From NCBI GenBank assembly GCA_902774175.1, contig CACYHG010000001.1, positions 1-64,000 of the forward strand: a stretch of 64,000 nucleotides of DNA, written 5' to 3'. Below are positions 35,601 to 43,933 of this stretch, one piece after another. A model generated the notes under the pieces. That model saw only the letters and a list, made by a program, of their open reading frames with translations, did not search any database and was not told the DNA's origin. This DNA is from an uncultured Bacteroidota bacterium (GTDB lineage Bacteria; Bacteroidota; Bacteroidia; Bacteroidales; WCHB1-69). A program made the position numbers and the translations under genes. The stretch's first letter is position 1. Each line of letters opens with the position of its first letter.

Positions 35601-35735
35601 GCTGAAGCATTGCAGGCAGCCGCCAATCTGGCTGTGCTGCTCCAGCAATGTCACCCTGTAGCCACCGCGCGCCATGATTGCGCCGGTCACCAGGCCACCC
35701 AGACCGCTCCCTATGATCACGCAGCTACGAGACAT
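32694..35735 (-). CDS. Double-domain phytoene-desaturase/isomerase-like FAD oxidoreductase
   Basis: The 1013-residue protein is two complete CrtI/CrtISO-like units in one chain. Unit 1 opens CVIIGSGLGGLVTGA and IGGCLQCFSRNGFKFETGMH; unit 2 starts near residue 515 with LVMGGGLGGLFAAALLA and GGGLQCFRRGGALFPTGMH. Each also has the C-terminal FAD segment (NLFMVGQNTNAHGALGV and NLYLTGQNINLHGMCGV). Family members are ~500 residues, so this is a fused tandem duplication. An ATG four codons upstream is an alternative start; either start overlaps the MMPL gene. It may isomerise, desaturate or otherwise tune the polyene; the fusion could channel substrate between two FAD sites. Confidence 0.85.
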   Translation of the reverse strand: MSRSCVIIGSGLGGLVTGAIMARGGYRVTLLEQHSQIGGCLQCFSRNGFKFETGMHFIGSADEGQPLSRYLRFLNIKDKIPLSRLDSMAYDIVSLQGGRFAFANGREAMVERLAERFPSQRDALRKYWETVDRVVCYTPYRTLKPENFSGNIDNSLFTSSVNGVLEQCITDPLLREVLMGNAALYAAQRNVTPFSTHAFIADFYNSSAFRVVGGSDRIAQALAEEIQDFGGRIITGRKVVRICCEAKTVKRLECDTGDAYTADCFISDIHPSNLLALLSPAASWHNSFRNRLARMHNTPSVFSLFLGFKEGALPYMNSNFYGFRCNSPWEMLDYNDTTWPRGYLYMHHCMEEGQRFAQSGVVLAYMGADELSQWEHTGIGHRGADYAAFKERKARQLLSALSADFPQIGDKIAFYESATPLTYRDYTSTPDGSMYGLAKDVGLGVVGRISWRTKLDNLFMVGQNTNAHGALGVMVGAINLAAQLLGEEYVNRRMAEVGAMEKHYPAASPAVMKPDTLVMGGGLGGLFAAALLAKSGQRVLVLEKNGVAGGGLQCFRRGGALFPTGMHVFGGFQPGGQLRCLCSYLGIMDELDLAPTDDDAFDEIFDTADGHRYRLPKGRDAYVEYLGGLFPHERDNIRAYVDALYRLTEEEELFYLNESEERLTLHSDEFTMPADQFVAKYINDGKLRSLLSYITPLYAGVKGETPAYIHALINVLHINGSHYFLKGSSQLADCLVRFIRRNGGEVLTGTEVRHISADRHRVACVEAGDGRSYTATDYISDLHPDEMLRIIDPKAFPLSYRERIHSIPSSYSAFKVYVRFRPHSYPHTNHPCYVTASGNGWSDSICPPEKWPQCLMCMTQPDATDSRYAATMVIIVPMPFAWVRRWEESSVGKRGEEYEAWKKMQADKVLQFMEKTVAKGFMQSVAQVFTSSPLTIRDYLGNREGGLYGFHRDSNNLMLSRLSVYTKVENLYLTGQNINLHGMCGVALTAIATVCALLKRTDIISEIKNKCVD

Positions 35736-38700
35736 TCCCCTCCCCATTTAAAGTGTAGTGAAGATTGTCAGGCACAATGGCGCAGTTTTTCGCCAGCAGG
35801 TAGTCATCCTCATTGTCAAAACGGACATCAATCTGTTTATCGGGATGCGCCAACGCCAGCAACAGCGGCTGCTCGCCCTGCCCGGCCTCATAATTCTGCA
35901 GCGAAACAGTTTCAGGATGCGCCAACGCCCTTCTGCACCGTGACGCCACCGCACCACCCTTGTACAGGTACTGGTGGCGCACCAGATAGGCGAAATAGGC
36001 TTCGTTCTCCTTCTCGCGACGCATGTCAGACAGCTCCGACACAAAACCGTTCCGTACAGTCGCTGCCCATTCACGGGCATCCCCGCCTTTCAGCAAAGTG
36101 GCGTCATAACGCCTGCCGATGCGGACATCCACCTCACCCTCGCGCAACAGCAGATCGTTTTTCGGCATGACATGCTCCGCTCCATGAATATACACGGGCA
36201 GAATGTCCGCCTGCAGCTGCTGCGCAAGCTGGAACGCCCCCTTGTGGAAACGCCCCGTCCTGCCGTCCACGGAACGGGTCCCTTCCGGGAAAACCATGAT
36301 CGAATATCCGCGCCGTATCAGACTCTGCAGCTTCGGGAAATTGTTGTCATACCCGTTGCTTGCCGGATAGAACTCGGCATAACGGATAATGATGCCGTAC
36401 ACCGGATTGCGCCACACCCAGTCGTTGGTGATGATCACAATCTTCGGATTCAGCATCAGTATGCAGAGCAGGTCAAGATGCGACTGGTGGTTGGCCACAA
36501 TGACCGCCGGCTTTGAAAAATCCTCACCCGTCACATTCTCCAGATTGAAACGGACACCTGGGAGATGCCTCGTGGCAAAACGGGTGAAACGGTTTATCAT
36601 CCGGTGAAAACGCAGCCGCTTGGCTTCGCTATCCTTTCCTATAAATTTGTATATCAATGTATATGGGGTCACAAAGACAAAAGCGGCGATAAAAAAGACA
36701 AACAGCGTGACAAAGGTGTACAAAAGCCGCTTGAGCGTGACAGGAACCTGACGCACCTTACCCTTCTTAACGGTCATCCAGCGGTAGATGAGCGGAGGCA
36801 GGTAGCAGGCCATCAACACAACGGTGGCCATACCGATGACGGCAACCTCAGCCAAAGAGCGCATGGCAGGGTGCCTTGCGAAAATCAGCGTGCCGATGCC
36901 GATGAACATGAGCACACCTGAAATGATGACGCTGCGGCGGTATGAACGCAGTCTTTTTTTGCCGTAGGCATATTCGTACATAAGCCCTTCGGTGATGAAG
37001 ATGGTGTAATCGTCCCCCTGGCCGAAGATGAAGGTGGCCAGAATAATATTGACAATGTTGAATTTCACGGCAAAGATGTCCATCAGCCCCAAAATCCAGA
37101 GCCATCCCACCGTCAGCGGCAGGAAGGAGAGCAGCGCGAGCTCTACTCTTCCCAAAGAGAGCCATAGGAAGAAAAAGACAACAAAGCCGCACATGTACAA
37201 TATATAATTGAAATCGTCGCTGAGCGCATTCACCAACCGGCTCCCGACGCTGGAGGCGTCAAAGGCGAATGTTCCCTCCTCTCCACGCCGCGACACAGAC
37301 TCCTGCAACGCAACCGTTTCCGACGGTGCGGCATGTGCGAACGTGACTATGCTGACACTGTCCCCCTGCCGCAGCATGTAGTTGCCGCAAACGGACTGCA
37401 GCAGCGTCATCTCCCCAACAGGGACCTCAGAATAATCCCGTTGTAGTGTTGAAATGAAAGCGTCAAAGGCATTCGGGGTGAAGCCGCAACGCTGCGCCTC
37501 AGCCTGCAACTGCCGTTCAAGATCGGGACAGGCTTCCCTGAAGCCGCGCCAATTCTCCAATGCCTGACGCTGCCTCTGCGGGGAGGGCATCAAGCCATTC
37601 ATGCCGGAAAGCGCAATTCCGGCAGTCATGCGGCCATCCAGACTGTCCCATAACAATTCATTTGTGCGCAAAGCCTGTTCCAAATCCGCACCTTTGGCCA
37701 CAATATAGACCGTTCCGGAAGCGGTGTCGGACTGCAGTCCTGAAAGCAGATCCAGATCGCCACGCTGCTCCGCCGTCATATAGTTTATGTTGTGCAGGTC
37801 GGCATCGAACGAGGTGCCGGTGCTGAAATATCCGAAAACTGCAGTCAGCAGCAGGACAGGCACCAATGCCCGACGGGCCCATTTTGAAGTTCCGCCTCCG
37901 CGTTCCGCAACCTTTTCCAACTCCAGACGCCGCCCCGCCCTTTCGCGCATTCCCGGCTTGGCAAGCAGCGGCAGGAACAGCATCACAAACAGGATGCAGC
38001 CTATCAGCAGCAACGCCCCGAACAGGCCGAGGTCGCGCATGGCCTCCGCCCGCACAAAAAGCAGGCAGGCGAACGCACTTACAGTGGTTATGTTCCCCGT
38101 CACCAACGGATCAACCATATCCTTCAGGGTTTCGCGCCTGTCGGGATGCTCCCGCAGATGGTCCAGGAAATGCAGCGGATAATTAACCGCAATGCCCACC
38201 AGCACCGAACCTATCCCAATCACAATTATGGAAATGTCAGGCTTGAAAAGGGCAATCATACCCAAGGCGAAAAGCCAGCCGAAAAGTATGGAGAAGGCTA
38301 TCCAGAAAATATTGCGTTTCCGCCCCATCACCCTCCACAGCACCAGCATTATCAGCACGATGGCTATAGCCATGGAGATGAGGCTGTCCCTCTTTATCTG
38401 CGAAGCGTTGCTGACTGCAATCAGCGGAGCCCCGACCGCCGACACAACCACACCCTCCACCTCCGCGCTGACTTGGCCGGAGACGCTCTTGAGCTCCTTG
38501 TCAAGACGGGCGTTGTTTTTGGTGTCGTTTGAGGAATATGGAGTCTTTACAAAAGCAAAAGCATATCTGTCATTTTCATCGAGCAGGTAGCCCTCCTCAA
38601 CCTTATAGGCATCGGACTGGCTCAAGCCGGCCAGCCGCTGCAACGCGGGCGAGAAAAGGTTGAGCGGATCGTTGACCACCGCCTCCCTCGCCATCGGCGG

Positions 38701-39201
38701 CATCGGGAATGAGACCATCCGCTTCACATTCCGCATACAGGTGGCCAAGTAATCCGGCTGCGAAAGCAGCGAATCGATGCGCCTGTAGTCGGCCGGAGTG
38801 AGGAAAATGGCGATATGTTTCCGGATGTAATCCATGGCATCCGCAATCTCCGTCTCCTCCATCCTGACTGTCAGGAGAGCGGCAGTATCCACCTGCGCCC
38901 ATTTCTCCTCAAAAAGATCCACAGCCTCCATAAGCTGCATGCGCCGCTCCTCACCGTCAGGGAAAAGGGAGCTGTCCGCCTTGAACAGGACAACTATCTG
39001 CGAATTGTCGCCCAAAGCGTTATATATTTCCGTATAACGGCGGTTCTGCGCATCCTGAGGCAGAAAATCGGCCGCATTCTCCTTGTAGCGGAGCCGGAGA
39101 CTCAACAGCATGGACGCAAACAGACAGACAAGCAGCAGCATAACGGCAAGCCATCTGCGCCTGCTGAGGAAATCATAAATTGAAAGAAAAAACTTAGTCA
39201 T
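35725..39201 (-). CDS. MMPL/RND-type exporter fused to PlsC acyltransferase
   Basis: Starting at the ATG with GGAGG five bases upstream, the protein has 1158 residues. Residues 1-~820 form an MMPL/RND half-transporter pair: TM1 in WLAVMLLLVCLFASMLLSL, two clusters of TMs with GIGSVLVGIAVNYPLHFLDH and IFGQGDDYTIFITEG, and two large periplasmic loops. A PlsC domain follows, with NHQSHLD (His 905, Asp 910) and FPEGTR (971-976). The last ~60 residues (QGEQPLLLALAHPDKQIDVRFDNEDDYLLAKNC, here described only in part) look like the first half of a degenerate Rossmann methyltransferase. It likely acylates and exports the polyene lipid to the outer membrane. It overlaps the glycosyltransferase gene by 8 bp. 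Confidence 0.88.
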   Translation of the reverse strand: MTKFFLSIYDFLSRRRWLAVMLLLVCLFASMLLSLRLRYKENAADFLPQDAQNRRYTEIYNALGDNSQIVVLFKADSSLFPDGEERRMQLMEAVDLFEEKWAQVDTAALLTVRMEETEIADAMDYIRKHIAIFLTPADYRRIDSLLSQPDYLATCMRNVKRMVSFPMPPMAREAVVNDPLNLFSPALQRLAGLSQSDAYKVEEGYLLDENDRYAFAFVKTPYSSNDTKNNARLDKELKSVSGQVSAEVEGVVVSAVGAPLIAVSNASQIKRDSLISMAIAIVLIMLVLWRVMGRKRNIFWIAFSILFGWLFALGMIALFKPDISIIVIGIGSVLVGIAVNYPLHFLDHLREHPDRRETLKDMVDPLVTGNITTVSAFACLLFVRAEAMRDLGLFGALLLIGCILFVMLFLPLLAKPGMRERAGRRLELEKVAERGGGTSKWARRALVPVLLLTAVFGYFSTGTSFDADLHNINYMTAEQRGDLDLLSGLQSDTASGTVYIVAKGADLEQALRTNELLWDSLDGRMTAGIALSGMNGLMPSPQRQRQALENWRGFREACPDLERQLQAEAQRCGFTPNAFDAFISTLQRDYSEVPVGEMTLLQSVCGNYMLRQGDSVSIVTFAHAAPSETVALQESVSRRGEEGTFAFDASSVGSRLVNALSDDFNYILYMCGFVVFFFLWLSLGRVELALLSFLPLTVGWLWILGLMDIFAVKFNIVNIILATFIFGQGDDYTIFITEGLMYEYAYGKKRLRSYRRSVIISGVLMFIGIGTLIFARHPAMRSLAEVAVIGMATVVLMACYLPPLIYRWMTVKKGKVRQVPVTLKRLLYTFVTLFVFFIAAFVFVTPYTLIYKFIGKDSEAKRLRFHRMINRFTRFATRHLPGVRFNLENVTGEDFSKPAVIVANHQSHLDLLCILMLNPKIVIITNDWVWRNPVYGIIIRYAEFYPASNGYDNNFPKLQSLIRRGYSIMVFPEGTRSVDGRTGRFHKGAFQLAQQLQADILPVYIHGAEHVMPKNDLLLREGEVDVRIGRRYDATLLKGGDAREWAATVRNGFVSELSDMRREKENEAYFAYLVRHQYLYKGGAVASRCRRALAHPETVSLQNYEAGQGEQPLLLALAHPDKQIDVRFDNEDDYLLAKNCAIVPDNLHYTLNGEGNVS

Positions 39202-39943
39202 GCCGCCCTCCAATTTTACGGAAAAGTTTCAACGGCCATATAAAAAACAACGCCACAATGGTCAGACCGGCATTCAGCAGGCTGATCCTGAAAAAGTCGG
39301 CAAAGGGCTTGAAGTGGGAGACCCGCTCCCCCTCGGGAGGATAATAGACCTTAATGGGCATTGGCAGAAGCGGCACATTTTTCCACGCCGAAGCGACTAA
39401 AAGCATCAGTTCGGCCTCATAACGGGCGGTCATCAGATGCAGGTTCGGCAGACGGTCCAAAGGATAGAGCCGGTAGCCGGTCTGCGTGTCGGGCAGGCTG
39501 ATGCCTGTCTGGAGACGGAACCAGAAGTTGGAGAACCTGTTGGCGAAACTGTTGCGTCCGGGCATACGCTCCGCCTGCAGGTTGCGGCTCCCTACAATAA
39601 GGCTGTCGGGATGGGAGTTCAGCGTTTCGATAAAATGCGGAATCTCCTCCGGAAAATGCTGCCCGTCAGAATCCATGGTTATAGCATAACGGAACCCACG
39701 CCGTCTCGCCTCGTCCAGGCCGACGCGCAGGGCATGACCCTTCCCCCTGTTCCTGTCATACGAAACGGAACTGATCCTGCCGGAAAAACCGGAAATCACA
39801 GCGGACGTGCCGTCATTGCTCCCGTCATTGACAACAATCAGGTTCGGGCAGTAGGCAAGCGCCCCCTCCACCACCTTTCCCAAGGTGGCCGCATTGTTAT
39901 ATGTGGGTATCAGCACACAGACAGAGGCTTCGTTTCCCTGCAT
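39194..39943 (-). CDS. Family 2 glycosyltransferase
   Basis: The 249-residue protein (ATG at 39941-39943, one base after the stop of the upstream gene) has ASVCVLIPTYNNAATL at the nucleotide-sugar site, LIVVNDGSNDGT, the metal-binding MDSDGQHF, and DTQTGYRLYPL, as in dolichol-phosphate-mannose-synthase-like GT2 enzymes. A single C-terminal membrane helix (LTIVALFFIWPL) is present. Such a gene is common in Bacteroidota aryl-polyene clusters. A longer upstream start is less likely as it would overlap the dehydratase gene by ~70 bp. Confidence 0.87.
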   Translation of the reverse strand: MQGNEASVCVLIPTYNNAATLGKVVEGALAYCPNLIVVNDGSNDGTSAVISGFSGRISSVSYDRNRGKGHALRVGLDEARRRGFRYAITMDSDGQHFPEEIPHFIETLNSHPDSLIVGSRNLQAERMPGRNSFANRFSNFWFRLQTGISLPDTQTGYRLYPLDRLPNLHLMTARYEAELMLLVASAWKNVPLLPMPIKVYYPPEGERVSHFKPFADFFRISLLNAGLTIVALFFIWPLKLFRKIGGRHD

Positions 39944-39944
39944 A

Positions 39945-40322
39945 TTATAAGGGCTCAAAAATATAGACCAACGACAATTTGGCAAACAGTTTCCCCTCAT
40001 CACGGACCACAAGCTGGGTCCTGCATCCGTCCGCTGTCTGCTCTATGACATCAAACTGATAAATGATCCGTTTGCCATCCTCAGGAAGAACCAGTGCCAG
40101 AAATTTGGCATTCTTCACAGCCTTCAGATAGAGTTCGCACTGCAGACGGGAGGCCAGCAGCTCACCGGCCAGCTGGATTATGCAGACACCGGGTGTGACC
40201 GGTTGGGAGGGGAAATGGGCCCTGTACACCTCATGCCCGGGATTGGCCTGCAGCCGGCAGAGGAGACCCTTCTCCGTCTCCTGCCATCCCTCCAACAGAA
40301 ACATCTCTCCCAGAACCTTCAT
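39945..40322 (-). CDS. FabZ-like hotdog dehydratase
   Basis: The 125-residue protein has the hotdog core AHFPSQPVTPGVCIIQLAGE, where the His and the later Glu of the FabZ active site are kept (H in AHFP, E in LAGE). It ends with an LSLVYIF strand. It is 8 bp... short of the LolA-like gene and directly before the glycosyltransferase gene. It probably dehydrates 3-hydroxyacyl-ACP intermediates during polyene extension, like ApeI in enterobacterial clusters. Confidence 0.78.
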   Translation of the reverse strand: MKVLGEMFLLEGWQETEKGLLCRLQANPGHEVYRAHFPSQPVTPGVCIIQLAGELLASRLQCELYLKAVKNAKFLALVLPEDGKRIIYQFDVIEQTADGCRTQLVVRDEGKLFAKLSLVYIFEPL

Positions 40323-40335
40323 TTGCACACAGATA

Positions 40336-40971
40336 TTAACGATTTACAAACAAACTGTTATCTATAGGCACATTGCATGAAACCTCCTTGAACCTGATAG
40401 TGGTCCGGTCGCCGCCAGCCTCCACAAACTTCACCTCGGTGACACGTTGCGACAGCTTGTCAAACTGCAGGGTCAGCTGCGTGAACATACGCTTCATGCT
40501 GCGGCTTTTGGGCTGCATCTCCGCCCTCCAGGACTTTCCGTCGTCAAAGAGTTGGATTTCGTACATATTTTCGTCGAACAGCTTGCGGCCCGACACCATG
40601 CCGGTCACCATACCGGTGATTGCCTTCTGGATGCGTCCGGCGGCACTGCCGGCCTTATCCTGCTGCTGTCCGTTCATGAAAACCGAATCCCCACGGACAA
40701 TAAGCACATTGGAGTAAGGTTCCGTATATTCCCACCTCAACCTGTCAGGTGAGCGGAAGGCCATTTTGCCTTTGGATACCGCGTCCTCCACCAGCAAGGC
40801 GGAGGTTTTGGTCTGTACAAAACTGCATTGCATGCTTTTGATTTCAGAAGCGGTGCGGGTCAGCTTCTGCATCACCTCCCTGGCCTTATCAGCCGGAAGC
40901 GCCCCTCCCTGCTGCGCGGAAAGCGAAAGGAACGACAGCGCCCACAGGATGAACAAAAATGTTTTTCTCAT
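40336..40971 (-). CDS. LolA-like periplasmic lipid carrier
   Basis: The 211-residue protein has a signal peptide (MRKTFLFILWALSFLSLSAQ) and the LolA family pattern: SMQCSFVQTKTSALLVEDAVSKGKM (in part), FRSPDRLRWEYTEPY, and later LTLQFDKLSQRVTEVKF. It is a predicted periplasmic half-barrel that carries a lipid or lipoprotein. In aryl-polyene clusters a LolA-like protein accompanies the MMPL exporter and is thought to shuttle the product to the outer membrane. Confidence 0.82.
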   Translation of the reverse strand: MRKTFLFILWALSFLSLSAQQGGALPADKAREVMQKLTRTASEIKSMQCSFVQTKTSALLVEDAVSKGKMAFRSPDRLRWEYTEPYSNVLIVRGDSVFMNGQQQDKAGSAAGRIQKAITGMVTGMVSGRKLFDENMYEIQLFDDGKSWRAEMQPKSRSMKRMFTQLTLQFDKLSQRVTEVKFVEAGGDRTTIRFKEVSCNVPIDNSLFVNR

Positions 40972-40993
40972 ATTATTACCGCAATTTAACATG

Positions 40994-41347
40994 TCACCTT
41001 ATGATGAGCATACAGCCCAGAACAACCAGCGCCAGACCTATCCATCGCACAAATGGGATGTTCTCACCAAAGACGAGCCATGCAGCAATCATGCCGAAGA
41101 CATACGCCAGCGCGGTCAACGGGTAGGCCTGGTTGAAGGGGTATTTTTTCAGGATATATAGCCACAGGACCGTGGCCACGCCGAAGCTCAAGCCGCAGGC
41201 CAGCAGCCACCAGTCGGTCAGCACCGTTTTGAAATAGGCCCATGACCACTCGAATCTGCCCAGTTTTTCCATGGCAAGTTTCAGAAAAACCTGCCCGCCG
41301 GACAAAAAGGCGGTCTGAACCGCCACCAATGCAAACAGCCGCCACAT
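40994..41347 (-). CDS. Small EamA/SMR-type membrane protein
   Basis: The 117-residue protein has four hydrophobic helices (ALVAVQTAFLSGGQVFLKLA, WWLLACGLSFGVATVLWLYIL, YPLTALAYVFGMIAAWLVF, WIGLALVVLGCMLII, each quoted within limits) and the YPLTALAYVFG segment typical of EamA/SMR half-transporters. The start is chosen at the ATG sharing one base with the preceding stop (TGATG) and with GGAGG four bases upstream; an ATG one codon earlier is equally placed. It may flip a lipid-linked sugar or the polyene. Confidence 0.78.
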   Translation of the reverse strand: MWRLFALVAVQTAFLSGGQVFLKLAMEKLGRFEWSWAYFKTVLTDWWLLACGLSFGVATVLWLYILKKYPFNQAYPLTALAYVFGMIAAWLVFGENIPFVRWIGLALVVLGCMLIIR

Positions 41348-42387
41348 CATGCCTCCAACAATATAAGTGAGCGGCTGTGGCCGTCCCCACGGTTGTACAA
41401 CAACAGGCATCGTGGAGCTCCGGACAACCGTTGCTTTTCATCAACATATAGGAAATCAGGGATAAATCCCCGCTTCAGGCACTGGGCCGCCACATAAAAG
41501 CCCAATCCGGATGCGGTGAAACTCTGCCCGAAAAGATGCTTGTAGCGCAGCAGAGGCTTCTCCCCCACCATGCGTCTGGTTTCAGACAGATAGAGGGCAT
41601 CTGAGGTAGGGTTGCCGCTGACACCGCAAAGCACCGCGTCAATGTCATCTGTAGTGCGGCCCGCCCGAGACAGCAGACCCTGCAAAGCGACGTTCAGCGT
41701 TTCCTCATCAGAATTGGACAAGATGCGCATGCCCGCCAACCGGCATAGTGGTTGGCCGGAACCTGCCGCCGTTCCGCAGCCCAGCACCACCGCCGTGGCC
41801 GCCTCCCCGCACACCTCCACGCCCTGGCCGAAGATGTCGCCCTTGCGCAGTATCTCATAAAACACCGGGGTCATCTCATCGTGTCCGCCCACCAATGCTG
41901 TTTGGATTTTTTTCAGTCCGAACTGAAGCCATGCGTCATACAGGGCGGAATCAAAGGATATGTGCTTGTGCGCATAAGTGTTGTTATAGGCATGGTTCCC
42001 GGTACGGATGGCTATCTGCGAACTGATGGTGTTATGGGTGGACTGCATGAAGCAGGTGGGTTTCAACAGGCTCTCCCCCTCCCTGCACAAAGGGTCAAGG
42101 AACAGCTCGGTGTTTTCAATGCAGCCGTAGCCCGTACCGGTAATCACCGCTTCGGGTGATGAAACGCCTGACTCACGCATCGCCTCCAAGGAAACCGCGA
42201 TGGCACGTTTCAATATAGGCCCCATGCGGCGCGCCTCCATCGGAGGAATATAGGGTTTGAAATCGGGATTGGCCGCACGCACAAAAGGCTCGGACGGATA
42301 CAAGGGATGCTCCATCCACTCCTCACACAACGGCTGCTGCATGGATATCTGTTTGGCGGACAATATATAGATTTCCTCCTTGTTCAT
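41347..42387 (-). CDS. Ketosynthase-like chain-length-factor protein
   Basis: The 346-residue protein has the thiolase fold of ketosynthases but the active-site region reads GNHAYNNTYAHKHISFDSAL, with no Cys where KS enzymes have ACASG; other KS landmarks (VITGTGYGCIENTELFLD, CGVSGNPTSD, FGQSFTASGLGFY) are recognisable. It therefore resembles the KS-beta/CLF partner of type II PKS. Its start overlaps the active KS gene by 4 bp (ATGA), which suggests equal production of the two as a KS-CLF heterodimer. Confidence 0.8.
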   Translation of the reverse strand: MNKEEIYILSAKQISMQQPLCEEWMEHPLYPSEPFVRAANPDFKPYIPPMEARRMGPILKRAIAVSLEAMRESGVSSPEAVITGTGYGCIENTELFLDPLCREGESLLKPTCFMQSTHNTISSQIAIRTGNHAYNNTYAHKHISFDSALYDAWLQFGLKKIQTALVGGHDEMTPVFYEILRKGDIFGQGVEVCGEAATAVVLGCGTAAGSGQPLCRLAGMRILSNSDEETLNVALQGLLSRAGRTTDDIDAVLCGVSGNPTSDALYLSETRRMVGEKPLLRYKHLFGQSFTASGLGFYVAAQCLKRGFIPDFLYVDEKQRLSGAPRCLLLYNRGDGHSRSLILLEA

Positions 42388-43589
42388 CGGCCTACAGGTT
42401 TTGAAAACAACAGGGAGGAATCGTTACCGCCGAAGCCGAAGGCATTGCAGAGCACATGCTCAAGCCCGGCCTCACGGGTTGCAGTGACCGGCACCAAGCC
42501 CTCTTCGATGGGTTGGCTCCAGTTCAGGTTGGCAGGGATAAAACCGTTCCGCATCGCCAGCAGGCAGAAGACCGCCTCGATGGAACCGGATGCGCTCGTG
42601 GTGTGGCCTGTAAAGGGTTTTGTTGAGGAGAAGGGAGGCAGCTGCGGCCCGAAAATCCGCCGCAGCGCATGGCTCTCACTCAAATCGTTATTGGGGGTTC
42701 CGGTACCATGGGCATTCACATAACCGACGTCCTGCGGAGACAATCCGGCCATCTCCAACGCCTCCTTCATGGCAAGGAAAGCGCCCTCTCCGTCAGGTGA
42801 GGAGGCTGTCTGGTGGAAAGCGTCACAGCCATTGCCGTAACCGGAAAGGACTGCCTGCGCCGGCACGCCGCGCCGTTGCGCATGCTCCGCGCTTTCCAGC
42901 ACCAGATAGGCCGCGCCCTCGCCCAGATTCAGGCCGTTGCGCGTGGCGTCGAACGGACGGCAGGGCCGCTCGTCCAGAATCATCAGGGAATGGAAACCGT
43001 TGAGGTGGAATTTGGTGATGCACTCGCTTCCGCCCGCAACCACCATATCCGCTTCGCCGCACCGGATCATATTGGCGCCCAATATTATGGCATTGGCCGC
43101 CGAAGAGCAGGCGGTGGATGGTGTTGTCACCATCGCCCATTCACCAAAATGCTGCGCGACAGCCTCCGAGCAGGAGCCGCAGTCGTGCAGCGCAATGTAT
43201 TCCATGTGGGATTCTCCGGAGAGAAAATCCAGATAATATTGTTCGCTTTTGTCCATGCCGCCCACCGTGGTCCCGGAAATGAAGGCCGTTTCCGGAAGCA
43301 TTCCGGCGGACACTTCCGCCTCCTGCAACGCCTCCTGCAACGCCAGCATCCCCATCAGCGCGGTGCGGGTGGTGAGCGCATCCGGGGCAATCCCCAGCCG
43401 CTCCCGCATCTGCCCGTTGGAGAGTTTCACCTCACCTACCGGAAATTCATGGTGGGATGTCTGCAGATACTGCACCTCACCCACACCGGAACGTTCCGCA
43501 AGCAGCGAGGCCAGACATTCCCGCTTGTCCAGGCCGATGGCGGATACCACGCCCGAACCTGTAATCCAGACAGGAGCGGCGGCACCCAC
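42384..43589 (-). CDS. Beta-ketoacyl-ACP synthase, partner of the CLF
   Basis: The 401-residue protein has a complete KS triad: Cys in TPSTACSSAAN, His in YVNAHGTGTPNND and His in TKPFTGHTTSASGS. The GTG start shares one base with the ACP stop (TAGTG). It should carry out the iterative condensations of the polyene as a heterodimer with the neighbouring CLF. Confidence 0.9.
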   Translation of the reverse strand: MGAAAPVWITGSGVVSAIGLDKRECLASLLAERSGVGEVQYLQTSHHEFPVGEVKLSNGQMRERLGIAPDALTTRTALMGMLALQEALQEAEVSAGMLPETAFISGTTVGGMDKSEQYYLDFLSGESHMEYIALHDCGSCSEAVAQHFGEWAMVTTPSTACSSAANAIILGANMIRCGEADMVVAGGSECITKFHLNGFHSLMILDERPCRPFDATRNGLNLGEGAAYLVLESAEHAQRRGVPAQAVLSGYGNGCDAFHQTASSPDGEGAFLAMKEALEMAGLSPQDVGYVNAHGTGTPNNDLSESHALRRIFGPQLPPFSSTKPFTGHTTSASGSIEAVFCLLAMRNGFIPANLNWSQPIEEGLVPVTATREAGLEHVLCNAFGFGGNDSSLLFSKPVGR

Positions 43590-43846
43590 TATTTGGTCCT
43601 GTTTTTCTGGATATAGTCGGCCATCACCGTGATGGACTTGAAAATCTCCTTGCCCTGGGCAGGATCCTTCAGCTTGATGCCGTAATTACGCTCCATCATC
43701 ACAATCAGTTCCAATGCGTCGATGGAATCCAGACCCAGACCGTCCCCGAACAGGGAGGCGTTCTCGTCAATATCCTCCGGCCTGACCTCTTCCAGGTTCA
43801 AGGCCTCTATAATCTTCACCTTTAATTCTTCTATCAATTCCTTCAT
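43589..43846 (-). CDS. Acyl carrier protein 1
   Basis: The 85-residue protein has GLGLDSIDALELIVMMER, where Ser 41 is the phosphopantetheine site. It is followed immediately by the KS gene and is the likely carrier for the growing polyene. An 87-bp gap upstream is the longest in the cluster, but no clear promoter was seen in it. Confidence 0.92.
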   Translation of the reverse strand: MKELIEELKVKIIEALNLEEVRPEDIDENASLFGDGLGLDSIDALELIVMMERNYGIKLKDPAQGKEIFKSITVMADYIQKNRTK

Positions 43847-43933
43847 AGAAATACCCTATAATGTTCGTCTGTTATTTAACAAATAAATTTTAACGTTGGG
43901 TTTGTGGATATATTGTCGGATTACAAAAAAAAA

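Noticed and set aside
43847-43933. Internal promoter in the largest gap of the pigment cluster
   Set aside because: The gap is A/T rich, but no exact TAnnTTTG box could be found in it.
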